A stretch of 17,912 nt of DNA from Promethearchaeota archaeon (GCA_030615235.1 JAUWZR010000022.1:1-17912), one strand, 5' to 3'; counted from the first letter of the stretch, positions 8,946 to 15,461 are shown. Translations and numbers: made by a program. The notes: generated by a model not told the origin, from the sequence alone.

Positions 8946-9323
8946 CTAATCAAGTATTGTCCAATCCTGTTCTTTCACCCAATCTTCAAAGCTATGCCAT
9001 CCAATTTGAGGAAAATCTTTATAAAGTTTGTCAATATTAATATTATGCCTTACATCAATAAACCATTTATACATTCGAATCATATCTTCACCGTAAACGG
9101 CAATATCTGCATATTCCTGCTCAACATACCTAATCTTTTTTCCTATTATTCGAGTAAAAATCTCAGCAGATTCCTCTCCAGAAATATTATCAGAACCAAT
9201 GTCAATAGCTCTACCGAGGAACTCATCGCGATGTTCGAAAATGTAAACCACAAACTTACCAATATTTTCCACTGAAATCATCGCTAATTTTCGATTTGGG
9301 AGTATTGGAGTGGTTTTTAGCAT
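8946..9323 (-). CDS. C-terminal part of an NmrA-like NAD(P)-binding protein (N-terminally truncated)
   Basis: The 125 residues match the second half of NmrA/atypical short-chain dehydrogenase proteins. LAMISVENIGKFVVYIFEH (13-31) corresponds to the family's 'I-x-x-x-D-I-G' helix, followed by a GRAIDIGSDNISGEESAEIF segment and the C-terminal substrate-side region. Family members are usually about 280-300 residues and carry a Rossmann GxxGxxG near the N-terminus; that whole half is absent. The frame stays open only nine codons upstream of the ATG (to a TAA at 9351-9353), and the DNA beyond is a stop-rich promoter region, so a simple frameshift does not restore it. It cannot bind NAD(P) on its own. 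It is probably a decayed remnant, or else a short standalone protein. It is transcribed divergently from the four-helix membrane protein. Confidence 0.65.
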   Translation of the reverse strand: MLKTTPILPNRKLAMISVENIGKFVVYIFEHRDEFLGRAIDIGSDNISGEESAEIFTRIIGKKIRYVEQEYADIAVYGEDMIRMYKWFIDVRHNINIDKLYKDFPQIGWHSFEDWVKEQDWTILD

Positions 9324-9331
9324 TTGACAAT

Positions 9332-9379
9332 AAGAATCTTTATACTCTTCTTAAAAATTAAAAACAAGAAATCTTTATA
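9332..9379. repeat. Direct repeat in the divergent promoter region
   Basis: AAGAATCTTTATA (9332-9344) recurs as AAGAAATCTTTATA (9366-9379), 34 bp apart. The AAGA/TCTT portion of each is itself self-complementary. The pair sits between the NmrA-like fragment and the divergent membrane protein gene and may be a shared control element. The remainder of the 147-bp spacer is TATA-like and unstructured. Confidence 0.3.
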
Positions 9380-9470
9380 AATTCTGAAAAATTCTACAGT
9401 TCTTTAAATTTATAACTGGTTGAAATCTGATATAAATTAATCAAAATTAAAACAAAAAGGTTACAAAATA

Positions 9471-9869
9471 ATGACTGAAATTCAAAAACTTACCAAAATT
9501 TCCTTGCTTCTGGACATACTGGCATGTTTTGTTTTTACTTTTCTATACTTGGTGATTCCCGATATTTATATATACGATTTAACTCAGTGGCCATTTAACG
9601 ACCCTATTTACTTTAGGTTATTTGGAGGAACTCTTTTAGTCCTTGGTTTGGCTTCAATTATGGCTTATTTTAAAAAGGAATGGGAAGAAATTAAACTATT
9701 TTTCGAGTTAGCCTTGATGTGGTTAGTAATGGTAATAATCATAAATATTTTTGAATTGGTGATGTTATCTTTGCCCGTCATGTCCCTTACGAATACAATA
9801 GTCAATACTATTATCGTAGCAATCTATTTAATCCTAGGGATATACTGTTGGATGAAACAAAGAGGTTAA
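9471..9869 (+). CDS. Four-helix integral membrane protein, unknown function
   Basis: The 132-residue protein has four hydrophobic segments at about 10-31, 48-67, 76-99 and 106-127. A conserved-looking polar stretch lies between the first two (PFNDPIYFRLFGG), and a charged cytosolic loop KKEWEEIK at about 68-75. The ATG at 9471 is preceded by AAAAAGG with a 10-nt gap, a weak ribosome site; TATA-like words lie at 9401-9415 and 9428-9439. Small four-helix proteins with this layout are common in archaea and resemble DoxX-like or DUF-type membrane proteins in shape only. I do not recognise the family. It is convergent with the DUF362 gene and shares a T-rich end region with it. Confidence 0.75.
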   Translation: MTEIQKLTKISLLLDILACFVFTFLYLVIPDIYIYDLTQWPFNDPIYFRLFGGTLLVLGLASIMAYFKKEWEEIKLFFELALMWLVMVIIINIFELVMLSLPVMSLTNTIVNTIIVAIYLILGIYCWMKQRG

Positions 9870-9888
9870 ATTCAAAAATATTATATAA

Positions 9889-9907
9889 TTTTTTTTTATT
9901 TTTTTTT
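9889..9907 (+). terminator. Double T-run terminator
   Basis: Two runs of nine T (9889-9897 and 9899-9907, separated by one A) begin 20 nt after the membrane protein stop. U-runs of this kind are standard archaeal terminators. The second run overlaps the TAA stop of the convergent DUF362 gene. Confidence 0.65.
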
Positions 9908-10799
9908 ATTCGAAATCTGGTTTACAGTACAATTTCTCTTTTATCTGAGCAACCAACTTCTCACTCTCTTCAGAATCAGTTAAAAATTCAATATCCATGG
10001 GTGATGTAACCCCTAACCCTAATTCAACGGCTCTTTTAATTTGATCTTGTTCAAAAATAGGACCTTTGGTAAGCTCTGGTGTAGTCCCCAAAGTCCTCAA
10101 TATCGCTACGCCTACAGCGTCGATTGCAATTTTGTCTGTGCCCGCAACGAATACATTCCCTTCTACCCGAGTTCCTTCCATAGGGCCTCGATCTACAAAA
10201 GTAATAACGCCGTCCATGATGATTAAGTCAGGTTTATAAACAGAATTTATTTCTGCAATCATAGCTCTCTGATGCTCCGAGGAATGTAATTCAGACATAT
10301 TTTTCTTTTTGACTATTCCTACCGCGTTCTTAAGCGATATTGTAAAGCGTCCACCATACATATGAGTCTTTAAACAACATGTTTCTACAATACACTCCGC
10401 TTCATCGTATATTTTTGCAAAAAAGAATCCATCTCTCCAATGGCTACCCCCTGGTTTTTTGAGGACATATTCATCTCGGGGTATTCTTGTTAAGTCAACG
10501 ATCGTAAAATCCAATTCTTTTGCCAACGCGTTCAAGCCCTTTTTTTCAAAAACATCCGAAGTTTTAGCGGGGCCACTTCGTTCAGCGACAGTTATTGATT
10601 TCGCTCCCATTTCTTTTAACTTTATGATAAGCTGCTTTATTGTCTCCATTGAGCTTGAAGCTGGAGGAGGATCCGCAGTATTGAAATTTGGCTTGAAAAT
10701 TACATTTTTACCCTTAACAGGATTTAGTCCTAACAACTCGAGGGATTTATTTACTCCATACACGCGATCGTTTGTAGAAATAACAGCAACTTTAGTCAT
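9906..10799 (-). CDS. DUF362 family protein
   Basis: The 297-residue product matches the DUF362 family throughout. Visible marks are the early GKNVIFKPNFN strand-turn (about 30-40), the PPPASSSMETIKQLI region, AERSGP (about 94-99), a Cys-Cys-Leu-Lys-Thr-His motif (about 141-146), the SLKNAVGIV core (155-163), and DLIIMDGVITFVDRGP followed by an Ala-Gly-Thr-Asp segment near 221-224. The family is widespread in anaerobes and archaea. Many relatives carry C-terminal ferredoxin clusters; this one lacks any CxxCxxC array and is the short form. The biochemical role is not established. A longer frame starts at an ATG at 10811, but GGAGG lies 5 nt upstream of the ATG at 10799, so that start is preferred. 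It follows the DUF3303-like gene on the same strand, but a T13 run between them suggests separate transcription. Confidence 0.88.
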   Translation of the reverse strand: MTKVAVISTNDRVYGVNKSLELLGLNPVKGKNVIFKPNFNTADPPPASSSMETIKQLIIKLKEMGAKSITVAERSGPAKTSDVFEKKGLNALAKELDFTIVDLTRIPRDEYVLKKPGGSHWRDGFFFAKIYDEAECIVETCCLKTHMYGGRFTISLKNAVGIVKKKNMSELHSSEHQRAMIAEINSVYKPDLIIMDGVITFVDRGPMEGTRVEGNVFVAGTDKIAIDAVGVAILRTLGTTPELTKGPIFEQDQIKRAVELGLGVTSPMDIEFLTDSEESEKLVAQIKEKLYCKPDFE

Positions 10800-10804
10800 A
10801 GTAG

Positions 10805-10809
10805 CCTCC
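10805..10809 (-). promoter_or_regulatory. Shine-Dalgarno site of the DUF362 gene
   Basis: GGAGG on the reverse strand lies 5 nt before the ATG at 10799 and immediately after an upstream in-frame ATG at 10811. This consensus site is the strongest in the window and selects the downstream ATG. Confidence 0.7.
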
Positions 10810-10836
10810 ATATAGTAGATGGCAAAATGTATGTCA

Positions 10837-10851
10837 ACAAATAAAATTTGT
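10837..10851. promoter_or_regulatory. Inverted repeat in the DUF362 promoter
   Basis: ACAAAT and ATTTGT are perfect 6-bp arms around a 3-bp spacer. The element overlaps an AT-rich stretch about 40-50 bp upstream of the DUF362 start, where its TATA box would be expected. It could be an operator, or the stem of a terminator for the gene before it, although the T-run lies on the wrong side for a bacterial-type terminator. Confidence 0.35.
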
Positions 10852-10856
10852 CAGTT

Positions 10857-10869
10857 AAAAAAAAAAAAA
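10857..10869 (-). terminator. T13 run after the DUF3303-like gene
   Basis: Thirteen consecutive T on the reverse strand start 25 nt after the DUF3303-like stop codon. A run this long should terminate archaeal RNA polymerase and separates this gene from the DUF362 gene downstream. Confidence 0.6.
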
Positions 10870-10894
10870 TAATTAAAATTTTACAATTATTCTA

Positions 10895-11206
10895 TTATTC
10901 TAGCTGTTTTTTTAGTTTCATTACCAGTGGAATCATTTTAGTAGCGTCCATAGCGGGAGTAGTTTTCATAACCTTAATATAGCCTGGTTTAGCAAGTCTC
11001 CATATATTTGAACCTTGTGCCATTTGTTCTTCACTATCAGCCTCTTCTATAGTAATACCCCAATAATCTGATGTACTAATATAAAATCCTATTTGTTTAA
11101 CTCCTTCAACCGGATATAGTTTCTTACTCATTAGCTTTTGCGCAATTTCAGCTAATTCTGAGGGATCAAAATCTGGGTTTAATTCCCAATACGATATAAA
11201 CAACAT
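10895..11206 (-). CDS. DUF3303-like small protein
   Basis: This 103-residue protein starts MLFISYWELNPDFDP and contains a Tyr-rich strand followed by YWGITIEEADSEEQM, an asparagine-tryptophan helix (SNIWRLAKPG) and KTTPAMDATKMIPLV. The arrangement of strand, helix, strand, 'G-x-x-I-x-E-A-D', 'W' and 'T-P-A-M' matches small dimeric alpha/beta-barrel proteins of the DUF3303 type, whose function is unknown. A TTG six codons upstream (11224) could also start the frame, but the ATG at 11206 gives the family's typical N-terminus. I see no Shine-Dalgarno site. The promoter carries three inverted repeats, and the gene lies just downstream of a winged-helix regulator gene on the same strand, so it is a candidate target of that regulator. 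Confidence 0.7.
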   Translation of the reverse strand: MLFISYWELNPDFDPSELAEIAQKLMSKKLYPVEGVKQIGFYISTSDYWGITIEEADSEEQMAQGSNIWRLAKPGYIKVMKTTPAMDATKMIPLVMKLKKQLE

Positions 11207-11246
11207 TTTACATTTCACATACAAGCTATTTGTTTTAGATTTGCAT

Positions 11247-11271
11247 CTGTATAGATCATTTACCTATACAG
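11247..11271. promoter_or_regulatory. Inverted repeat 1 (proximal) of the triple operator-like array
   Basis: CTGTATAG, 9-bp spacer, CTATACAG: perfect 8-bp arms centred at 11259, about 53 bp upstream of the DUF3303-like ATG. It would lie around the transcription start if the TATA-like TTAAATAAAA on the reverse strand (about 11292-11302) is used. It could act as an operator in DNA or as a leader hairpin in RNA. Confidence 0.5.
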
Positions 11272-11290
11272 TGTGATTCAATATTCACAC
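11271..11290. promoter_or_regulatory. Inverted repeat 2 (middle) of the triple array
   Basis: GTGTGA, 8-bp spacer, TCACAC: perfect 6-bp arms centred at 11280.5, sharing its first base with repeat 1. It would sit just downstream of the TATA-like element on the reverse strand, a place where a bound protein blocks archaeal initiation. Confidence 0.45.
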
Positions 11291-11304
11291 ATTTTATTTA
11301 ACAC

Positions 11305-11320
11305 TTTACATTATTGTAAA
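11305..11320. promoter_or_regulatory. Inverted repeat 3 (distal) of the triple array
   Basis: TTTACA, 4-bp spacer, TGTAAA: perfect 6-bp arms centred at 11312.5. It lies directly upstream of the putative TATA box of the DUF3303-like gene, the position of activator or BRE-adjacent sites in archaea. Confidence 0.45.
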
Positions 11321-11342
11321 AATGAGCGTAGAATGTTCAAGT

Positions 11343-11363
11343 AGAAACTGAAAAATTGTTTCT
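11343..11363 (-). terminator. Hairpin after the winged-helix regulator gene
   Basis: On the reverse strand AGAAAC and GTTTCT form a 6-bp stem around a 9-nt loop containing T5, starting 2 nt after the regulator's stop codon. It is a plausible 3' end of the regulator transcript, distinct from the three promoter repeats beyond it. Confidence 0.35.
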
Positions 11364-11365
11364 GG

Positions 11366-12055
11366 CTAAGTGTTAATCTTTAAGGCTTCTATTAAATCCT
11401 CATTCAAGAAATACAGGGTTCTTTTAGCTACCTTCTTCTTTAAAATCATGTTAAATTCCTCAAACTTATTAAGATATTTTGTAATGGTATTATGATGCAT
11501 GCCCAAATTCATTGAAAGATGGGTTTTAGTTATGCCATAATCATTTTCTTTCAAATATTCAAGTATTTTTCTACTCTCTTCTTTTGAAGTGAAGTATCTA
11601 AATTTTCGATTCATTCCACTTAAACGCGAGTCAAAAAAGATTTCATGGTTCTCAAATTCTTCTCTTTTAATGAAATCAAACCTTGCCAACATATTAATAT
11701 GCCATACAATGACAGGTTTGTTAATTTTTAAACCCCTAACGATCGTATTGAAGTATACACCCGGATTTTTTAAGATGAACTCGTAAATTTGCTTCCTTTT
11801 TTTGTTATTTAAGACGTCCAACTTCGTAAATTTAGTGCCCTCATCAATTAATTTCTTTTTTGTTAATGATCTTAGAATTTCTTCAATCGCTCGGTAATTG
11901 AGATCAACTGAATAGCTTCTCAATTTAGCGTTGATAAAAGAGACTACCTTTCTCATGTTAAAATATTTATTTTGGTTGAGATAGTCTTGAACTAAAGTTA
12001 AAATAAGATTTTCGTATTCAGTTGTTTCAACCGGCATTATTTTAAGAAAATTCAT
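11366..12055 (-). CDS. Multi-winged-helix transcriptional regulator
   Basis: The 229-residue soluble protein shows three successive winged-helix-like segments. Residues 14-79 form helices ending in RAIEEILRSLTKKKLI. Residues 86-145 (KRKQIYEFILKNPGVYFNTIVRGLKI, then PVIVWHINMLARFDFIKRE) are a classic archaeal winged helix with the 'P-G-V-x-x-x-x-I' turn, recognition helix and basic wing. Residues 158-218 (SRKILEYLKENDYGITKTHLSMNLGM, then HHNTITKYLNKFEEFNMI) are a second clear one. No ligand, phospho-acceptor or membrane segment is visible, so it is a DNA-binding protein whose input comes from elsewhere. It starts 8 nt after the stop of the Ca-loop membrane protein gene, implying co-transcription and a functional link. 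The start codon is preceded by GGGAA at unusually short spacing; an in-frame ATG six codons downstream (12037) is the alternative. The three inverted repeats beyond its 3' end are candidate targets. Confidence 0.8.
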   Translation of the reverse strand: MNFLKIMPVETTEYENLILTLVQDYLNQNKYFNMRKVVSFINAKLRSYSVDLNYRAIEEILRSLTKKKLIDEGTKFTKLDVLNNKKRKQIYEFILKNPGVYFNTIVRGLKINKPVIVWHINMLARFDFIKREEFENHEIFFDSRLSGMNRKFRYFTSKEESRKILEYLKENDYGITKTHLSMNLGMHHNTITKYLNKFEEFNMILKKKVAKRTLYFLNEDLIEALKINT

Positions 12056-12063
12056 TTCCCTAC

Positions 12064-13437
12064 TTATTGAAATTTTATTAACATATCTCTAAGGATTAAT
12101 TCTCTCTCAAAGGGACGCAAGCTGAGCATTTCTTTAATAAACTCACTTTTTTCATTCCCCTTAAAACCGAAATTGTCGATAGTTTCGTAAAAATCATTTG
12201 AAATTGCTGTTATATTGATATCACCTTTATCGTAAAGATTTCTAATAGCGTCCTCTTCTTTAAGAATTTGAAGGGCTACTTTACTATCAAAAAGCATAAC
12301 GGGCTCATGTCTTTGAGATTTCAATATGCGATGCTTATCACGATATCTTCTTTTGATCTTGACTCTCGGCTTACTCTTCTTTTGATGATACACTGAATAT
12401 GCTACTATCGAACTTACAGCACCGATGGCAATTAACAATAAAACAAGACCTAAAAGAGGGAACTCTTCAGTTATCAATAAACCTTCAATGCCGATTTTAG
12501 AAGAATGATATATATTCACTCCGCGAGGATAATTGAGATACATTTTTTTACCGTTTTCAATAAAATCATCTGGTAAGATATCACTTACAGGAATGTTTTG
12601 AGAATTATCGTCAACAATTCCGCTTTCGTTCCAAGAATAAAATCCCGTGTAATCATCCACGACCGTCGCTATACCTCGTTCGGTTTTCGCATAACCGTTT
12701 TCCTCATCTTCAGTATCATCATGCCTTTGGAAAACCGACTCAGAATCCAAACTAGTATATAATGCTATTTGAGAACTATCGTTTAAGTAATTAAAATTTG
12801 CTATCTCGATGTCGATTTTAGCCTGGGTAGGATTTATTAGTGAGTTTTCAACTACAGTAAATTCTTCAGCAAAATATACGTTTAAAGTAAAGTTGTTGCT
12901 CACAGTCTTGATGCTAAGATGATGCAGGAAGCTCGCATCCTGAATAACTACCTTTTCGTAAGAGATTGGTGAGAAATCTTTCAGAGAATAATTTTGGATT
13001 CTCTTATCAACTTCTGGATCAAAAATTCCGTTGAAGTCGATGTCAACAAACTCAATTAACTCTCGAAATACTAGTCTAAATGTAATTTCAAAATCCGTTT
13101 CCAGGTTAGATTTATATCCGATTTGAATCTCGACACCATTTTCGCCATAACCAATAACAGTTCTTATCAGATCTTTCATTTCAGTCCCTTTTCTTATTGA
13201 TTGAATTATCGCCTCGTTATCAAAAATATCTACCTCTATTTTTCTTTTATTAAGATTTTCGAAGTTGTCGTCTATACCATCATTATCAGCATCATCTATA
13301 GTGATTTTTTCGTTCAACCCGCTAATAACAAATGAATTATTGTCGGTTAATGCAGCTGCAAAACCAAAGGTAAAGTTAAACAGCATTATTGTGAAAAGAA
13401 AATAACCAACCAACAGAGCTCTTTTTTTCATTTTCAT
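12064..13437 (-). CDS. Ca-loop surface protein with membrane helix and cytosolic domain (paralogue 2)
   Basis: The 457-residue protein has a signal segment (about 5-29). Two EF-hand/thrombospondin-type-3-like calcium loops follow: D49-A-D51-N-D53-G with E60 closing, and D132-I-D134-F-N136-G with D140. The extracellular region shares landmarks with the upstream gene: a Leu-Ile-Glu-Phe/Tyr strand before loop 2, PTQAKIDIEI (203-212), GFYSW (265-269), YPRG-x-x-IYH-x-x-KIGI (303-317). A membrane helix spans about 326-350. Unlike its paralogue it continues for about 105 residues inside the cell. A Lys/Arg-rich stretch (351-378) is followed by a mostly helical domain (379-457) ending LSLRPFERELILRDMLIKF. 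I do not recognise that domain. AAGGAA lies about 9 nt before the ATG at 13437. The winged-helix gene follows after 8 nt, suggesting the cytosolic domain talks to it, as an anti-regulator or tether (inference). Confidence 0.8.
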   Translation of the reverse strand: MKMKKRALLVGYFLFTIMLFNFTFGFAAALTDNNSFVISGLNEKITIDDADNDGIDDNFENLNKRKIEVDIFDNEAIIQSIRKGTEMKDLIRTVIGYGENGVEIQIGYKSNLETDFEITFRLVFRELIEFVDIDFNGIFDPEVDKRIQNYSLKDFSPISYEKVVIQDASFLHHLSIKTVSNNFTLNVYFAEEFTVVENSLINPTQAKIDIEIANFNYLNDSSQIALYTSLDSESVFQRHDDTEDEENGYAKTERGIATVVDDYTGFYSWNESGIVDDNSQNIPVSDILPDDFIENGKKMYLNYPRGVNIYHSSKIGIEGLLITEEFPLLGLVLLLIAIGAVSSIVAYSVYHQKKSKPRVKIKRRYRDKHRILKSQRHEPVMLFDSKVALQILKEEDAIRNLYDKGDINITAISNDFYETIDNFGFKGNEKSEFIKEMLSLRPFERELILRDMLIKFQ

Positions 13438-13549
13438 TAAGAAATATTCCTTAAAGTTTTTTTAATAAAATCTATTTACTAAACATTACATAGATTTGGC
13501 TTTAATAATTATTATTTGTTTTATCTAACCTTTTTTTTGTCTTATTTTT

Positions 13550-13574
13550 ATAAAAAAAGTATAAAATTTTTTAT
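13550..13574 (-). terminator. Hairpin and T-run between the two Ca-loop genes
   Basis: On the reverse strand ATAAAAAA and TTTTTTAT arms (perfect 8 bp, 9-nt loop) lie 8-33 nt after the stop of the upstream paralogue, with a T7 run at 13558-13552. It may end or attenuate the upstream transcript. If it reads through, all three genes to 11366 form one operon. The rest of the 145-bp spacer is AT-rich, with a possible promoter for the second gene. Confidence 0.45.
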
Positions 13575-13582
13575 TTTGTTTG

Positions 13583-14668
13583 TTAAAGGATTCTTCGTTT
13601 CCTAAGAATTACTACCGTGATAGTAGCTGCTCCAATTATTGAGATTATTGAGATTATAGACACTGTCATAACTATTGGTGTTAAATCGTCCACTGGTAAT
13701 CCGATTAAAATACCGATTTTAGGATCGTGATATATATGGTTGCCCCGTGGATAACATAGATATAACTTTTGAAGCTCTTCTTCCTCGTGAGTAATCCTTT
13801 TTGCTAGTACATCCATCTCAACACCATCGATTAGCGCAGTTTCTTTCCAACTAAAGAACCCTGAATATACATCACTCTCCACGAATACTTTCTTCTCGTC
13901 AGTTTCCACACTTTCCCTATAAGTCTCCTCAGACCATAATTTCGTAAATAGTGCTAGCTTAGAGTTATCAGCTGAGTAGTTATAGTTTGTAATTTCAATG
14001 TCGATCTTTGCTTGAGTAGGAGAGATTAAATTTTCATCGATATACACTAATTCCTCTACGAGAAAAATGTGTAGCGCAAATATACCGTCAGTAGTGTTAA
14101 TCAAAATGTAGTGTATGCTGGTATCTTCTGAAATGCTTTCAAGACTGTAATCAATGGGTTGAAATGAGTTGAATCCATAATCTGAAACGATCTCATCAAC
14201 TTCTTCGTCTAAAACACCATTTTCGTTAACATCTATGTATTCAATAAGTCCTCGGAACAAGACTTCGAATGTCAGTTTAAATTCAATGGTATCCTCACAA
14301 CCATCCCCGGTTGCAATAACTATTTCTTCCTTAGGTTCCTCCGGTTCTTCCGGTTCGCATTTAATATATGTTCCATAGGAAACTCGAATGGAAATACCAC
14401 ACTCATTAAATGCTACTCTAAGATCGATTATATCTTTTTGCGTTTCGGTTCTTTTTATTGAAGCTACTTCTATTACATTTTCACCTATCCAGACTTCGAT
14501 GTGTCTTTTGTTCTCATCCTCGTACTCGTCGTTAATACCATCTTTATCGTCATCACCAACGGGTGGATCATCACCATCAAAACCGTATCCAAAACTTGAA
14601 CCAACGAATAAAATCCCTATAACAAAAAGTCCTAATACAACATATTTTGTTTTCATTTTTAGTCTCAT
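13583..14668 (-). CDS. Ca-loop surface protein with C-terminal membrane anchor (paralogue 1)
   Basis: The 361-residue protein has a signal segment (about 5-28). A first acidic loop follows directly after it (D39-D-D41-K-D43-G with E50), and a second at D146-V-N148-E-N150-G with D154. Both match EF-hand/thrombospondin-type-3 calcium loops. Two short Cys-containing insertions (C90, C104, C124) flank a Pro-Glu run (105-115) absent from its paralogue. SPTQAKIDIEI (216-226), SGFFSW (269-274) and CYPRGNHIYHDPKIGI (305-320) align with the next gene, so the two arose by tandem duplication. A membrane helix at about 329-355 ends in RKRRIL; there is no cytosolic domain. A TATA-like box at 14695-14703 lies about 31 bp before the ATG and no Shine-Dalgarno site is present, so the mRNA has a very short leader. 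An in-frame ATG at 14656 is possible. Likely an exterior Ca-dependent adhesion or sensing protein. Confidence 0.8.
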   Translation of the reverse strand: MRLKMKTKYVVLGLFVIGILFVGSSFGYGFDGDDPPVGDDDKDGINDEYEDENKRHIEVWIGENVIEVASIKRTETQKDIIDLRVAFNECGISIRVSYGTYIKCEPEEPEEPKEEIVIATGDGCEDTIEFKLTFEVLFRGLIEYIDVNENGVLDEEVDEIVSDYGFNSFQPIDYSLESISEDTSIHYILINTTDGIFALHIFLVEELVYIDENLISPTQAKIDIEITNYNYSADNSKLALFTKLWSEETYRESVETDEKKVFVESDVYSGFFSWKETALIDGVEMDVLAKRITHEEEELQKLYLCYPRGNHIYHDPKIGILIGLPVDDLTPIVMTVSIISIISIIGAATITVVILRKRRIL

Positions 14669-14697
14669 TTGTGTTAAATTGTGCTAAAATTATGCTA
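14666..14697 (-). repeat. Helically phased direct repeat at the start of paralogue 1
   Basis: Reading the reverse strand, TAGCATAATTT (14697-14687), TAGCACAATTT (14686-14676) and TAACACAAATG (14676-14666) follow one another with periods of 11 and 10 bp. The block runs from the edge of the TATA-like box to the start codon. Copies spaced by one helical turn can bind a protein on one face of DNA. Confidence 0.35.
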
Positions 14698-14703
14698 TAT
14701 TAA
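14695..14703 (-). promoter_or_regulatory. TATA box of paralogue 1
   Basis: TTAATATAG on the reverse strand is centred about 31 bp before the ATG at 14668, placing the transcription start within a few bases of the start codon. Confidence 0.45.
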
Positions 14704-14984
14704 TAATTTTGAAGCTGGTATATAAATTGCTATATCTAATTTTTGAAGTATAATTCTTGTTAAATTGGATTAACAACAAAATTTAGGCTACAAATTTCCA
14801 AAAGTGATAACTCCTATTTTTGTTTTGAATATTGAAACAATTTTAATGATCTTGTAACCTTTGATATTCCCTAATCCCCAATAACATTGAGATCGTAAAG
14901 AATTATCTAATTTTTTGACAATATGATAAATGAAATGAAATTTAGCTAATTTATTATGTTTATCATAACTATTAATTAATTCTG

Positions 14985-15005
14985 AATAACATTCTTCATG
15001 TTATT
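14985..15005. repeat. Perfect 8-bp inverted repeat
   Basis: AATAACAT, loop TCTTC, ATGTTATT: perfect arms with a 5-nt loop. It lies about 115 bp upstream of the small protein start, so it is a candidate regulatory site. Confidence 0.4.
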
Positions 15006-15075
15006 TCATGATAGGAAAAGACTTTTTAACGCAATTAACCCTTATAGAATTCAATACTTCAAAAAGAGAATATAG

Positions 15076-15090
15076 CTATTTAAATATTGC
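15076..15090 (+). promoter_or_regulatory. TATA box of the small protein gene
   Basis: CTATTTAAATATTGC contains a good archaeal TATA core. Transcription would start near 15108, leaving about 14 nt before the ATG at 15122 or about 47 nt before the ATG at 15155. Confidence 0.45.
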
Positions 15091-15121
15091 AATTTGATTT
15101 TGATAATTAGTATTCGTTATA

Positions 15122-15427
15122 ATGTCTTATTTCTCTAATAACAGGGTTAAAAAAATGGAAGATATCAAGGTTAAAGGATATAGAATTCATATCACTATAC
15201 AGGTACCCCACTTATACGAGAAAACTCCGACTTATTCATACCAATTCTTAATTTACGATAAGAAAGAGAAAATTCAGAACTATCCATTTAGCAGAATTAT
15301 TGCTAAAAATGATGGCGAATTTAAATCTGAACTAAAAGAAAATTTTGAAAGTTACTTGAACAAGGGAGAAAATGAAGTATACCCTATTTCTAGGTTTTTA
15401 AAAAATATTTCAGAAAATATGGTTTAA
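15122..15427 (+). CDS. Small soluble protein of unknown function
   Basis: The 101-residue product has no membrane segment or signal. The core is a beta hairpin (YRIHITIQVPHLYEK and YSYQFLIYDKKEK) followed by a helix (GEFKSELKENFESYLNKG) and a short C-terminal helix. I recognise no family. The first 11 residues (MSYFSNNRVKK) look like a loose leader; the ATG at 15155 has AGGGT 7 nt upstream and starts at the structured part, giving a 90-residue protein that may be the true form. The gene is convergent with the longin-like gene, ending 34 nt from it. The neighbourhood does not suggest a role. Confidence 0.6.
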   Translation: MSYFSNNRVKKMEDIKVKGYRIHITIQVPHLYEKTPTYSYQFLIYDKKEKIQNYPFSRIIAKNDGEFKSELKENFESYLNKGENEVYPISRFLKNISENMV

Positions 15428-15461
15428 ATCCTTTATCCATTTCATCTCAGGATATTATTGT

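Larger units (their letters stand above)
14704..15121. other. Non-coding spacer between divergent genes
   Basis: This stretch, within the 453-bp gap between paralogue 1 and the small protein at 15122, has stops in all frames and no tRNA-like or C/D-box-like element that I can see. It holds the promoters of both genes, one strong hairpin-forming repeat at 14985-15005 and a weaker one, TTATG/CATAA with a 5-bp spacer, at 14954-14968. It is long for this otherwise compact window. Confidence 0.5.

Noticed and set aside
9324..9470. A possible missing N-terminal half of the NmrA-like protein in another frame.
   Set aside because: The region is dense in stops in the reverse frames I read and has promoter-like AT content, so a frameshift cannot recover the missing domain.
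10459..10815. A 118-codon open frame on the forward strand opposite the DUF362 gene.
   Set aside because: It is antisense to a well-supported gene, lacks a recognisable domain and is a shadow of that gene's codon pattern.
11247..11363. A CRISPR-like or satellite repeat, because several palindromes cluster.
   Set aside because: The four inverted repeats have different sequences and no constant repeat-spacer unit.
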